64,000 nucleotides of DNA from Raphanus sativus (GCF_000801105.2 NW_026615407.1:1-64000), one strand, 5' to 3'. Positions 1-11,377 are shown, numbered from the stretch's first letter. Notes: generated by a model from the sequence alone, not told the origin. Program-made: numbers and translations.

Positions 1-333
1 TTGCACTCAAATCCGGTTACTGCGTGGAACTCTCTGTAAGGAAAAACGAAGTGCTCTTCTCGCAAAGACAAACCAAAGCTCCTTTTGCTTGTAAGTCACC
101 AGCTCCCTACACAAGAAGCTGTGTATCACTCGCGCGGAGAGTACCCAAGACCATTGTCATGAAGCTTAAAAATTTGAGAAAAAACAGGATCCTTCTTCAC
201 AGCCGCCAACTCATTCGGGAGCCAGGTTTTGAACTTTGTAATGATGTACTCGATCCTGCAATTGTTGTTTGATCTGATTCACTTGGGGCTCCTCACCCTC
301 CTTAAATATCCTCTTTGGTAACTCTAGAGACAT
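1..333 (-). pseudogene. DUF1985-domain fragment, frame-broken
   Basis: Read on the minus strand from an ATG at 333, the translation begins MSLELPKRIFKEGEEPQ. After frame changes near 215, 140 and 30 it continues with VFSQIFKLHDNGLGYS, then ELWFVFARRALRFSLQ, then EFHAVTGFEC at the window edge. This order resembles the DUF1985 domain found in crucifer proteins that are often joined to Ulp1-like proteases and carried by DNA transposons. At least three frameshifts and an in-frame stop make it a pseudogene. The rest lies to the left of the window, so the C-terminal partner cannot be seen. The family call comes from recognition of the conserved FARRxLRFSLQEFHAVTG block. Confidence 0.65.
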
Positions 334-540
334 ATCTACAAGCAATGAAAATTAAGTTAGTTGAACGAAAGACCAAAACCAAAGACAGAGCAATCAAGAT
401 CTATATATATCATGCTTCCCTTCGGTTAATATAGGCAACCTACTTCTAATTTCCAACATAACAACAAGTCCCTTGGTTCAATCGATAAATCAACAACAAA
501 TGTCTCTACAATCAAATGATACAATATTGTATCAAAATGT

Positions 541-657
541 GATTTCTTTTACAATCGGACACCAACTAATCAACTTCAAGATTTCTTTTACAATCGGACA
601 CCAACTAATCAACTTCAAGATTTCTTTTACAATCGGATACCAACTAATCAACTTCAA
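541..657. repeat. three tandem copies of a 39-bp unit
   Basis: Three head-to-tail units occupy 541-579, 580-618 and 619-657. The first two look identical and the third differs by about one base (GACAC to GATAC). The unit length is a multiple of three, so a frame stays open through it, but nothing else suggests coding. Confidence 0.9.
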
Positions 658-906
658 GATATACACAATCCAAGGCTAAATAGTGTAAGATTTATTGAAT
701 CAAAATGTGCCCCTTTCCATAAACCTTAATCGGTAGAACCCATTTACAAATCGAAAAATATGACATGCGTGACTTGCTAATCAATTTTTTTTTGAGAAAC
801 ACTTCTTAACAAACACTTCCAAATCAATTACGGATTTAAAAACCTAGGATGAAGAAAAGAAAAAGAGAACTCGATTACCCACTGTTTGAAGAGATCAGAT
901 ATTTTG

Positions 907-1032
907 ATGGAAGAAGACTTCGAGTTCGTTTTTTCCGGTGAGATAGAAGAGGAAGATGAAGAGGAAGATGAAGATAACGAGACAACTCTGCCGGGAGATG
1001 AAGTCTCGTCAGAGAAGAGAAAGGGAGACTAA
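907..1032 (+). CDS. short acidic ORF, 41 aa, uncertain
   Basis: An ATG at 907 opens a 41-residue frame ending with TAA at 1030-1032. It begins MEEDFEFVFSGEIEEEDEE and is very rich in Glu and Asp. Start context, acidity and codon use are those of a plant coding first exon, and a purine-rich stretch follows. No family is recognised. It could be a real small protein, the 5' exon of a decayed gene, or chance. There is no visible downstream exon before the AT-rich DNA at about 1100. Confidence 0.3.
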   Translation: MEEDFEFVFSGEIEEEDEEEDEDNETTLPGDEVSSEKRKGD

Positions 1033-1738
1033 GAACACAAAATCGCCATGGAAGAGGGAGAGAGGAGGCGGAGAAGACGAGTAAGTAAGAAGAAGGGTTT
1101 ACGGTTTATTTACTTTAAACCGATAATTATCTTTTTTTCATGTTAATTTTATTTTTTTATTTTTACTATTTTCAAATACTATTTATATTTCGAAAATCAT
1201 TTTATAAATTTATAATGAAACTTAATTTTGAGGGCATAATAATATTAACAAGAGTAGAAATCCTATTTCACTAAAGAATCTCATTAAAGTTTTAAGGAGA
1301 CAAAAAAAAATTCAAAGTGTCCCAAAAATCCAATTTTCCCTATATTTTAAAAGTAAGTTGTTAACTAACTTGGAAAGCAAATTGGTTTGGTATCCTCTTA
1401 CCTATTTACATATTTTGTGAATTTATAGTCGATCTATTTTTTTTTTTTTGCACACAACGTTTCCTTTCTAGTCTTTGTGAAGTAATATTAACTTTGCCAG
1501 CTTATGTTTTTAGAAGGAGTTTGTTTTCTTGCCAAGCTTAGGTTTGTACGAGAAAAAAAAAAAAAAAAAGTTCGAATTGGGAGAAAAATTAGATTGGGTT
1601 CAGGTAATTAAAATCATATTGGGTTTCAGTTCGGATATTTAGCTAGGCCGAGCCCAAACACAGCTAATTCTCTGATAACGTCAGGTCCAAATCTGATATG
1701 TTGGGGAGATGGCAAGAGAAAGTGCTTGGACGACAGTA
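1033..1738. other. AT-rich intergenic DNA and likely REM promoter
   Basis: This stretch is AT-rich with several poly-A and poly-T runs, for example near 1440 and 1553. No coding signal is visible on either strand. The last 150 bp are less AT-rich and contain pyrimidine tracts typical of a plant 5' leader before the REM start at 1739. No specific promoter element can be defended. Confidence 0.5.
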
Positions 1739-4700
1739 ATGGCGAAATCAACAACGCTTCTTCTTCTTCGCCCGCAGTTCTTCCACACTCTTCTTCCTGG
1801 CTTTCAAACTCAACTCGTAAAACTACTTCTTTTCTTCATTCTTTCGATCAGTTCCTCATAAAAACTAATCATCCTTTTGTTTGTTTGTGTAGATGATTCC
1901 CTCAGACTTCTTCTCGAATTACATCAAAGAAACAAGCTTGGACTCGGAGACGACTACTACGGCGGAGCTCAAATCGGACTCCTCCGACATAACCTGGAAA
2001 GTCGAATTGACTGGTCGGATACTCAATGACGGCTGGGGAGACTTCGCCGTCGCTAACAATCTTCAGATCGGCAACGTCGTCCTTGTCAGATACGAAGGAG
2101 ATTTGGTCTTCCATGTTTCTGACTTAGGACCAAGTTTCTCTCAGATCCAACACATTAAACCTCCACCACAAAACACTAATGATGATGATGAGTCATTAAT
2201 GGAGAAGTTTCAGCAGAAGCAAAGACCTGTCTCATATTCATCATGTCATAAGCGATTCGTAACATTTACGCTCCCGCCTGATTACGCCACAATTTGTAGA
2301 TTGGTAAAATTCATGAATAAATAAATAAATAAAAAACAACTCTTGATTCTGGTTTTGATGCATTTTATTTGACCTATCTCCAGACTCTTCCGAATCTATT
2401 CGTGAAGGAGAATGGCATGAACAAGCCTGAGGAGATACGTGTGTTGGGGAAAGATGGTACAAAGTGGCCGATCAGCCTTCTACTTGACAAGAAAGGAATA
2501 ATGAGTTTGGGAAAGGGTTGGAAAGAATTTGTCAAAGCAAATGGGTTAGAGACAGGGTTCACGCTCAAGCTGATGTGGGAAGAAGACACAACTCCTTCGT
2601 TTAGTTTATGCTGTGCGGAATCAGCGAGTGACAGAGATGAAGAAGCGTATTTAGAATCTATCAAGAAACAGTCTCTTTCAATAGATCGGAGAATCAGAGA
2701 CAAGAGCAGCAAAGATGAGAGAAGGTCATGGGAAAGAGAAAAGATTCATCTGAGAGGGAGATCATACGTTGGTGATATTGAGGGTATTTTTACTTCTCTT
2801 GTGTTCTGTTATATATGAATCCAATATAGTATATTATGGGGTTGTAACAGGAGGGTTGTTTCTGGTATAGAGGTTCCTATAAACAAGAAAGTAAAGACGA
2901 ACAGTCATGGAACAGAAGCTGTTTCTTCTTCATTAGACAACTCGTGTTTTGTGGCCTTTGTCACGGATTGGAGTCTAAACACAGATACACTGGTATTTAC
3001 TTTACTTCCTGCATTTACCAAATTCTCATACTAATAGATTTGGCATGCTGTTTCTAGGGCTAGACATTAAGTGTAGTCTAATTCCGTTTGGCAACAAAAT
3101 TGTTCAAGTAAAGTCAAAAGTTAAACCTCTGTTTTGTTTTGGTTCTGTCTGACACAAACGTCTTAGGTATCTATTCTTCAAGTTGGATTTGGTTCATCGT
3201 TGTTTACTTTGACTCTGCTTGGTCTTGTTTGGTCTCATTTGAACTGCCTTGACTTGTCTTATTTTCCTACTTTCCATGCATATTGAATCATTCATGGTAA
3301 TGTTTACGAGGAGGTGTGACCCTTGTTGTTAATCTGGTGTTTGCAGTATCTTCCACGATATTTTACATGCTCAAATGGTCTGACAAGAAAATGCCGCAAG
3401 ATTGTTTTAATAGATGCTGGGGGAAGATCATGGGAATTGGATCTGAGGTTCAACGAGTCTTCTGATATTTTTTACATAAGCCCGGGTTGGAGAAGTTTCT
3501 GTGACGAAAACGGTCTAGAAGCAGGAGGGTTTTTCACGTTTAAAATAGGTGGAAACGGGGAAACTCCTGTGCTCAGTTTCTGCCCTATGGAATCTATGGA
3601 TAGTAGAAGGCAAACATACTGTTTAGAAGCTAGCAATGAGAAAGAGGACATAGAAAGGAAGAGAAATGAAGAGGAGGCACTAGTGGATATAGAAAAGAAG
3701 GGTAAGCCGAAACACAGACCTGTGTCATATTCATCATATTCACCATGTTATAAGCGATTCATAACATTTACGCTCCCACCTGATTATGCCACACTTGATA
3801 AATTGGTGAGTATGGAAACCCACGCTTGATACTTGCCATTATTGGTTTTGATGCATGTTTATTTGACCTCTGCGATCAATTATCTCCAGACTCTTCCAAA
3901 GCTATTCGTGAAGGAGAATGGAATCAACAAGCCTGGGGAGATATATCTGTTGGGTAAAGATGGTACAAAGTGGCTGACGCGACTTCTTCTGGACAAGAAA
4001 GGACTGATGAGACTGGGAAAGGGTTGGAAAGATTTTGTCAAAGCAAATGGGCTAGAGTCTGGATTCACGCTCAAGTTGATGTGGGAAGACACAATTCCTT
4101 CGTTTAGTTTATGCTGTGAAGGATCTACTGGTGACAAAGATCAAGAAGAGTATTTAGAAGTTATCAAGCAACGTTCTCTTTCTATAGATCGGAGAATCAG
4201 AGATAAGATCAGCAAAGATGAGAATAACGAAGAGGAGAAAAGGTCATGGGAAAGAGAAAAGATTAATATAAGTGGGAGAGATTCAACTACGCCGAGCCAA
4301 AAGCGATTCCTAACATTAGCAATCAGCCCTACCAGTCTCCGATGTAATAGACTGGTAAGTTAACACAATCAACTCTTGCCTTAAACAGTTAGTTTCTCTT
4401 TCTTGTACTCGTATTGGTTTACCAAAAAGTTTTTATTCTCCTTCCAAATCTTTTTCAGCGTCTTCCAATGCCATTCTTGAGAGAGAATAGCATGGACAAG
4501 CCTGGAGTGATATATCTGTTGGGAAAAGATGATACAAAGTGGATGGCAAATCTTATACAGGAAGGAGATGGAAGAATGAAATTGGGAAAAGGCTGGAGAG
4601 CTTTTGCTAAAGAAAACGAGTTTAAGCCAGGAGAATTCGTTACATTAGAGTCTATCTGGGAAGATGAGACTCCTATGATCAGGTTTCTCCGTACAGAGTC

Positions 4701-5194
4701 TGAGAGTTCAAAAGCTAACAAGAAAGAGTCCATTTACACGGAAGACACAGAACCTAGAACGAGAGATTCATCTTTAGCAATCCATGACCGGTTCGTGACA
4801 TTAACACTAACACATGAAGATGTCAAAGCCTGTATGCTGGTAAGTTAATTCAAACAATTTTTTTGTTTAAGTGGTGAATATAGTTTGTCTGAATTTTATA
4901 TATTGGTAATGAGATGTGTTTGTTCAACTGTTGTTGCAGATTCTTCCTTGTCAGTTCTTGAAGGCTAATGGCTTCAACAAACTTGGGAAGATAACTCTTT
5001 TAGGTGAAAAGCGAATAGAGTTATCGGCGTATCTATTGTCAAGAGAAGGAATTGTTGCTTTGGAAACTGGTTGGGGTGAGTTTTGTGAAGCCAATGGCGT
5101 CAAGTTAGGAGAATCTTTCACTTTGGAGTGCATTAAAGAGCAAGACGAAACAGCTCCCGTGCTCAAGTTATGTTCTCAGGAGACTAATAAATAA
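1739..5194 (+). CDS. REM-family protein with six B3 domains, eight exons
   Basis: Predicted exons are 1739-1816, 1893-2303, 2384-2783, 2871-2992, 3347-3805, 3890-4354, 4459-4839 and 4940-5194. Together they give 857 codons including the stop (856 aa). All introns obey GT-AG. The start is the ATG before AKSTTLLLLRPQFFHTLLPG, the usual REM N-terminus. Six B3 DNA-binding domains lie at about residues 11-98, 145-235, 320-410, 473-563, 628-720 and 752-850. They share signatures such as LFVKENG, LLGKDGTKW and LGKGWxxFVKANGLE. Each B3 domain is split by an intron at the same place, after a Leu codon in phase 0, as expected from tandem duplication of a two-exon unit. The linkers are charged (EEKRSWEREK). 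REM proteins are plant nuclear proteins, several acting in reproductive meristems; the role of this one is not known. The exon 3/4 junction is the least certain: the acceptor at 2870 was chosen because it alone keeps the frame. Confidence 0.85.
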
Positions 5195-5340
5195 AAATAG
5201 GTTAGTTAGGAATAGAAAGCATGTAGTGTAGAGTTGTTCTTTCTGTGTAGAGTTGGAGAGACTGAAGGAAAGGAAGAAGCTCGACGGTGGTGATAGAAGT
5301 CTTCAAGTTGGGTTGTTTTATTATTCTCTCCAGACTTAGA

Positions 5341-7033
5341 GCTTCTGAAGTTTCTGAGGATTGTGGTTAAACATTTCTTCAAGCCTCGTCTTACTGGCTT
5401 CCACGGCCACATGGTATTTTCCATCTTTCCCTTCTTCTATATATGTCTTTGTCTCCGAGAAGTTAATTGAGAGCTGGGATTGGCTTTTTGTTTGTGTTTG
5501 CATGTTGCTTTTCAGACAAACTGATCCAAAGAGGAAGAACTCGGATTCTTTGTTTGTGCTCCAGAGAGTCAGAGTCAGAAGAAGAGAGCAACTTCGGTGA
5601 GTTGTGTTATATTGTCTCTCTCTCTACCTCTTGAATCAGACATATAAGAAGAGAGAATCATTCTGACTGTTACGAATCTGGTGAGCTGGATCTTTATATA
5701 ACTCGCTCAGAGGTGACTGTTATAACTTTTGATTGGTTAAATCTGTTCTTGTGGTGTCAGTTTGGATTTGGTTCTGTTTATGCGATTGATCTTCTCTGTT
5801 AATGTTTCAGTTTCAGTTCGGATTTAAAAAGACAATGTCGTTTTCAAACTGTTATTTTTCTTGTAGGTCTCAAAATCGCAGTCTCCTTCAACAAAAATGG
5901 TACAACCTGCAATGGAAAAGCACACATTGAGCTGGAAGTTTCTTTACTTTCAGACTGATGTGTTTTTCTTCAGAGTCAGAAGAAGAAGACTGGTCATCAG
6001 AAGCTAATGAATTAACGTATTTTTCCACAGAACCGGAAAGAGATGAAGAGATCAACCAAAATGAAAGAAATTCACAGGAATGTTCCAAAAGGAATGGTAA
6101 AAAGGGTAGATCGATTTGTGACTTTTAACTATCAAAACCCTAAGACTTCCAAAAACTCTAGACTAGTCATTTTTATCAACATGTTATTTGTCTTTTTAAC
6201 CGTATAAATTCTGGATCTTTTTATTTGAATCTTTGCTGCACTATCTCCCAATGCTCTTCAAGAGGATGAATGGCATCAATTTTAGCACTTAAATGAGCCT
6301 GTTGGGTAAAATACCGTGTGAAATATATATTCTAAATCCAAATATTGAACTCACTAGAAAAAAAAAACTTAAAAGATATGAATGTTAGAAGTTAGAAATA
6401 GAGAAAACAATGTATTGTAGTGTAGAAACTAAGGTTTCAATAAATAAACTGAAAAGAAAAGCTATACAAATGGGGAAAATATCATTTGAATCATTACCTT
6501 TCAAATTTGGTTGAAATAAAATATCAACTTTTATGTAAACAAAAAAAATTTAATTTCTGTTGAGTCATTCTAATTATAAATTTGCGTTGATCATACCATT
6601 TTAGATATATCTTTAGTCAACTGTTCTAGTTGATAACAATATGCTTAATATGATTTTTAAATTTGATGATTTTTTGGCATAAATAAAAATCAACACTTCT
6701 TCTAAATTTTTTGATTTTAAATATTTAAAAATATATTTTTTTAAAACTATAACATTAATATTTAAATAATAAATAAAAAATAATTCAAACTTAACGAATC
6801 TACATGGCATCACTGCGGGATCTAACATGAGTCAGTTGGATAAACAGGGTGTGAAGTGGTGTACAATACTACGTTCTGAAGGTAAAGTAATAACACTGGT
6901 AGGTGGAGGGAAGGATTTCTTCAAAGCCAACTATGTAAAGACAGGTGAATCAATAAAATTGAAGCTGATTTGGGAAGAAGAGACAAGCTGTGTCCTTAAG
7001 TTATGCTCCAAGGTGAATCCGTGGATGAACTGA
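5341..7033 (+). pseudogene. decayed second REM copy
   Basis: Pieces of a REM gene follow the intact one in the same orientation. At 5341-5413 a first-exon-like segment reads KHFFKPRLTGFHGHM, ending at a GT, but has no clean ATG. At about 5970-6175 an acidic linker (ESEEEDWSSEANE) leads, after a one-base shift, into VDRFVTFNYQNP, the start of a B3 domain. At 6241-6285 LPMLFKRMNGIN continues it, but the expected acceptor AG reads AC at 6240-6241 and a stop follows. About 500 bp of very AT-rich DNA then interrupts the domain, which resumes at 6827 with the B3 half SQLDKQGVKWCTILRS to a stop at 7033. The missing middle exons, broken splice site, stop and insertion make it a pseudogene, formed by tandem duplication of its neighbour. 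Confidence 0.75.
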
Positions 7034-7383
7034 ATGAGTTTAATGTTTTGCTTTAGTGGACAAACTGAAATAAATCGATGCTTGTCTTCTCTTTAGGTCA
7101 GTTTAACAATGGTTGGCTTAGTTAGTATGTTATTTGAAGTATTTTGTACGATATGAGTGAGATTTGTGAATGTCAGATTAAGTTTGGTTGAAGATATTCT
7201 TTTTCATCAAATCCCAACTTGTTTTTAATATTTATTTATTTGCTTATGTTCTTTTGTGTGAAAATGATAAGAATCAACCAAAGTTTTCGTATTACAGAAT
7301 TTGGATAACCATTTATATACATAGATATTTGTTTTTTATGGTATATACTTTTAAAGTTAATCAAATAATTAATTGATAATATA
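7034..7383. other. AT-rich spacer, nothing recognised
   Basis: The spacer between the REM pseudogene and the Cassandra element is AT-rich. It contains no convincing frame, repeat or RNA gene. Confidence 0.5.
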
Positions 7384-8160
7384 TGTAACATCTCAAATTG
7401 TGATACTTAAAATGTTTAAAATAACTGATTTGATTATATATGGCTCCAAACTGCACTTACCTTTTTGAGAGCACATCCAGAGAGAACTCTAGAGTTAAGC
7501 GTATTTGAGTTGGAATAGTTAAAGGATGGGTGACCTATCGGAAAGTGATTCGCGATACCATATGAGTGAGGCTAAAGTATGGAGAAAGGCCATGTGGTGA
7601 TTGCAGGGTCACTAAATAATGATTTCGAGCCTTTGAAAAAATTAACGGACCAACTGTCGGATGGGATGAGGTCCACAGACTGACTGAGAGAGCGTGGGTG
7701 CCTCATTAGCCGTGTGCGGTCGGGGAGTTACAAGTGGTATCAGGGCTGGTTAGCCATCTTGGTTCTGATCCCAAAGCGTCTTGAGACATGTCGTGGGGCA
7801 TAACGAGGACAGTGCGTTCTTTGAGAGGGAATGAATTGTAACATTCCGAGTTGTGATATATGGAAAGGCTTAAGAGAATTGATTTGGCTATATATGTCAC
7901 CAAAGTGAACTTACCTTTTTGGGAGCACATCCAGAGAGAACTCCAGAGTTAAGCTTGATTGAGTTAGAGTAGTCAAAGGATGGATGACCTATCGGGAAGT
8001 TATTTCGATTACAAGTAAAGCTAAGCACGAGGAAAGGTTATCTGATGAGGGTCAGTGATTTCGAGCCTTTAAAAAAAACTAACGGACGACCGTCGATTGG
8101 GACGGGGCTCGCCGGGCTTAGCGTGCGTGGGTAGCTCATTGCCCGTGGGCGAGGGCGTTA
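7384..8160 (+). mobile_element. Cassandra-type TRIM retrotransposon with 5S rRNA-like LTRs
   Basis: Two related LTR-like copies lie at 7384-7732 and 7837-8160, both starting TGTAACAT. Only about 100 bp separates them. The gap starts with the sequence TGGTATCAGGGC at 7735, a primer-binding site matching the 3' end of initiator tRNA-Met. A purine-rich tract (GAGAGGGAATGAAT) precedes the second LTR. Each LTR holds a block matching plant 5S rRNA in order: AGAACTCNAGAGTTAAGC, then GGATGGGTGACCTAT with GGGAAGT (about 7465-7560 and 7918-8010). Short LTRs, almost no internal DNA, a Met PBS and a 5S-derived promoter region define Cassandra, a non-autonomous element with no protein. The right end lacks the terminal CA and no target duplication is visible, because another repeat abuts it. 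Confidence 0.85.
7735..7749 (+). other. primer-binding site of the Cassandra element
   Basis: TGGTATCAGGGCTGG lies two bases after the terminal CA of the 5' LTR. It matches the tRNA-iMet complement TGGTATCAGAGC with one change. Confidence 0.8.
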
Positions 8161-8163
8161 GAT

Positions 8164-8600
8164 CAATTGGTGACAGTTTGTCATGTGGGAAGTTTGTTAA
8201 AGGATGAGGTCTTGTGTTCGAGGGATGCCAAGAGCACCAACAACCTAATTATGAAGTCAGTTAGAGCTCATATTGAGGGGTTGAGATCGATGCTCTGCAG
8301 AGCCAGCCTGGGATCCACTGGACGGTTTGTCACATAAAAGTCGACTTTTATCTGACAACCCGTCCCGTGGAGCCATCCATCCCGTAGACTCAGGCTCACA
8401 GCCCTGTATGGCACCGACCCAAACTTCCATTGTGAGCTTTCACTAATTCCATAATTAGGTTGTTGGTGCGTTTGGCGTTACTCGAACCGAAGACATCACC
8501 CTTTAACAATCTACTCACATGAAAAGTTTTCACCAATTGAATTGCAGGACTGTGAGCCTAGGTCTACGGATGGGTAGGTTCACCGGACGGGTTGTCACAA
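8164..8600. repeat. compound inverted-repeat cassette
   Basis: The outer arms (about 8164-8256 and 8449-8542) are inverted copies of each other at roughly 80 percent identity by eye, both containing CAATTGGTGA and CAACAACCTAATTATG. Inside and beside them, a second unit ending GACGGGTTGTCACA occurs three times in alternating orientation (about 8290-8332, 8350-8420, 8545-8600). A perfect palindrome, AAAAGTCGACTTTT, lies at the centre of one pair (about 8336-8349). The outer arm carries GGTTCGAGT (on the minus strand), reminiscent of a pol III B box. It could be a foldback element or an inverted pair of SINE-like copies. No protein is encoded. Confidence 0.6.
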
Positions 8601-8620
8601 TATTACTATTTTCAAATGCA

Positions 8621-8869
8621 ATGATTTTATAAATTACATGTTATAATTAATCAATTGTTTAAAACCGTCACATGTATTTGTTACTTCTTATTATATATAT
8701 TTTTATTGTATTGCATTTAGTTATTAAACAAATATATATGCATGAAATAATATATTTAAAATTATTTTGTATTTAATTTATGCTAAATTCTAATCTATCC
8801 ATTTTTTTAACACTGGAAAGATTATATATCATATAACATCCATAAGTTTACATCATATGGTAATCTTAG
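8621..8869. other. AT-rich spacer
   Basis: AT-rich DNA with no feature recognised on either strand. Confidence 0.5.
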
Positions 8870-9720
8870 CCGGCGGACGGCAGATATGTCTCCTGAGACA
8901 GAAGCCCAAACAAGGGAAGCTTGATGAAAACACAGGACTAAATATAACATCACTTACATGGCTAACATAAGACTAGAAGAACCAAGGAAACCCAAAACTA
9001 AAACATAGGTCAATATCAAAATTAATATAGAATCAGACTTTAAGAAAGCAGACTTCATCAAATGATTGCTGAAAGAAATAAAGAGTGGACGCCAAATCTT
9101 GGCCAAACCACTAAAGATGTGCCCTTCCATAGTGAATAACCAAGGAATTTAGGAACAAAGAGCTTCATAGCCGGAAACTTTTTTTTTGGAAACGGCGTTA
9201 TATAAGACGAAAAAGAAACGTCTAAAGAGCAGTTTCATGAAAATACCAGATCTCGATGTTGAGAGATGACAGAGCAAACACAGACCACACCAGTTACCTC
9301 CAGCCACAAACGATTGAGGAGAGAGGAAGATCGACCGGAGCAGACAAACCAGGATCTACGAAAGAGAAGCTTCTGCAAACTCGAGACCAAGACCAAATTA
9401 TAGAGCAATCAGCACACTGTTAAAGAAGGGAGACCCCAAAATGGAACCACCGATCTACTGCATGCGCCCCAATCCGATTAAAACCCAAAGAGATCATCAA
9501 AATCCAAACCTCCAAACAGATCAAAACTAGACCTAGATCTAGAAAATCATTATGAGAGAAAATGAGAAATTGATGATCTACACAAAAAGAGTATAAAACA
9601 GAAATTTTAGAGATGCAACTCCGACTCCGGCTCTGTGTGAGCAACCGGAGTCGGTGAACAGCGACTAACAGATGGGAATCAAAAGAGACGAAAAATCGTA
9701 TTTAGAGAGAGAAACTTTGA
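8870..9720. other. unidentified island of non-AT-rich DNA, possibly repeat-derived
   Basis: Base composition changes sharply from the AT-rich DNA on both sides. The minus strand reads like a plant 5' leader: pyrimidine-rich, with segments such as GATCTAGGTCTAGTTTTGATC and CTCCGGTCGATCTTCC. Only short frames are present (the longest about 74 codons on the minus strand, 9420-9644), and they resemble no family I know. A decayed LINE 5' region or a captured leader are possibilities; no terminal repeats were found. Confidence 0.3.
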
Positions 9721-10306
9721 TAGTCTGTGTGACATTTGGTTGAATCTGTTCTGATTTGTCCATCAAAGCTGATTTTGTTTTGCCAAAAAAGAGTTTAAGA
9801 TCTATTAATAGTTAAGATATTATGTCATATTATTTTAGTTCAATATAATAATTTTATTTTAACATGATGATAATGATTATAATTTTCATTTTATAAACGA
9901 TAACTTAACATATATATTTGCATAATAATAGTTCATTTCTAATTACAAATTAGTGAAAAATATTTACATAAAACTTTTGAAAATTGATATATTCTTAAAG
10001 TATTTTCAAAGATTTATTGGAATTTTTAAAATATAATATTTAAGTATATATATATATATATAATAATAAAAATACGTTGATAAGACGGGTTAACATTAGC
10101 AAATTATATAATTCATGTATAAAAATTAACATGTATTTCAATAAAGCTAATTATATAAAATCTTTGTAACTACTTTAGTCATGCTATCTTTTCATTTTAA
10201 ATAAATATATAAAATTTATCAATTTAATATAAATTTATCTTAGCACAATATAATAAATTTCTTTTAATATGATTAAGCATGATTATTCATTGATAAAAAT
10301 AGGATA

Positions 10307-10559
10307 CCCCCTCCGTTTATTTTTGTAATATATTTTAGAAAAATGTTTTTGTTTCAATTTATATGATGTTAAGAATCTTTCTATGTAAAATTATTAAAAT
10401 AATTGATTAAAATATCGAAAGTAATGTATAGTTTTTTTGTCTTATTTGTTCAGAACATCAATGATTAACTACTTTTTGTTATAATTAAGTGTTTTAATGA
10501 AGTAATTTTTTTCTTAATCTGTGTGTCATAAAACATCCAATAAAAAGAAATAGAGGTAG
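10307..10559. mobile_element. Stowaway-like MITE, 253 bp
   Basis: The left end reads CCCCCTCCGTTTATTTTT and the right end is its imperfect inverted copy (AAAAAGAAATAGAGGTAG). A TA dinucleotide flanks each end (10305-10306 and 10560-10561), the target duplication of Tc1/mariner-type elements. The CTCCGTTT terminus, small size, AT-rich interior and lack of coding fit a Stowaway MITE. Confidence 0.65.
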
Positions 10560-11308
10560 TATATCTTTATTTTTCATTTTTACACAATAATTGAAATATT
10601 ATGTATAATAATATTTTAAAACTAATTGTTATATTATTGAAAATATTAAAATAATTTTTGAAAATTAAGATCTTGTTAAAATATTTTTATACAAATCTAT
10701 TAGAATTTAATTTATATATATATTTATATATTAAATGAAAAGATATCAAACGATATTATGATTAAAGTTTTGAAAGATTCTATATATTATTAGTATTAAT
10801 AAAATACATTTAGTAAATTTATAAATGATGGTCCAAATTTTTAAAAATTACACATGAAAAATCATGACTTCTATTTTTATAGATAAGATAGTGTTGAATC
10901 TCTTGTACATGATAACCTGTTTTATCACTTTTTCTGTTTTTTTTTTTGTCTTTCTTTCTTATTATGTATTATTTTTTGGATTTTTTTTTTCTGATTAACA
11001 TGAGTGTCCCAAACTTATGGAATGATTCATACTGATTTCAGAAAAAATGTAGACCACAAATGAATTTTTCTCTCCAATATTTAAACAAAGGTCAGAGTAT
11101 AATTCACATTCTTGTAGGTTCAAATATTTAATATCATAATTTTTTTCAAACGGAAGTCACTTTTTTCTTTTGTTCACCCAGACTGAAATCAGTTATTTTT
11201 ACAGAATTCACCTACCAATACACACTTATGTGTAGGGTTGGATTGGGGGTCAAACCCACCATTTGTGCAGGATTGAATAAATATTAGTCTAGATCATTAA
11301 TAAACACT

Positions 11309-11377
11309 CTGACCCATATGGCCCATAGACACTTAGGTTTCATTGTTAGTTGATTATTTATGGGCCATATGAGTCAG
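11309..11377. repeat. short inverted repeat (stem-loop)
   Basis: CTGACCCATATGGCCCATA at about 11309-11327 is repeated in reverse complement at about 11359-11377 with one mismatch, leaving a loop of about 30 bp. TCTAGATCATTAAT occurs directly repeated on both sides (about 11288 and 11434). This may be the core of a small foldback element. Confidence 0.6.

Noticed and set aside
2374..2712. 112-codon minus-strand frame opposite REM exon 3
   Set aside because: It is antisense to a well-supported B3 exon and recurs opposite the homologous exons, so it is a shadow frame.
7465..8010. Two possible 5S rRNA genes
   Set aside because: Only the central part of 5S is matched, with many changes, and both copies lie in LTRs of a Cassandra element.
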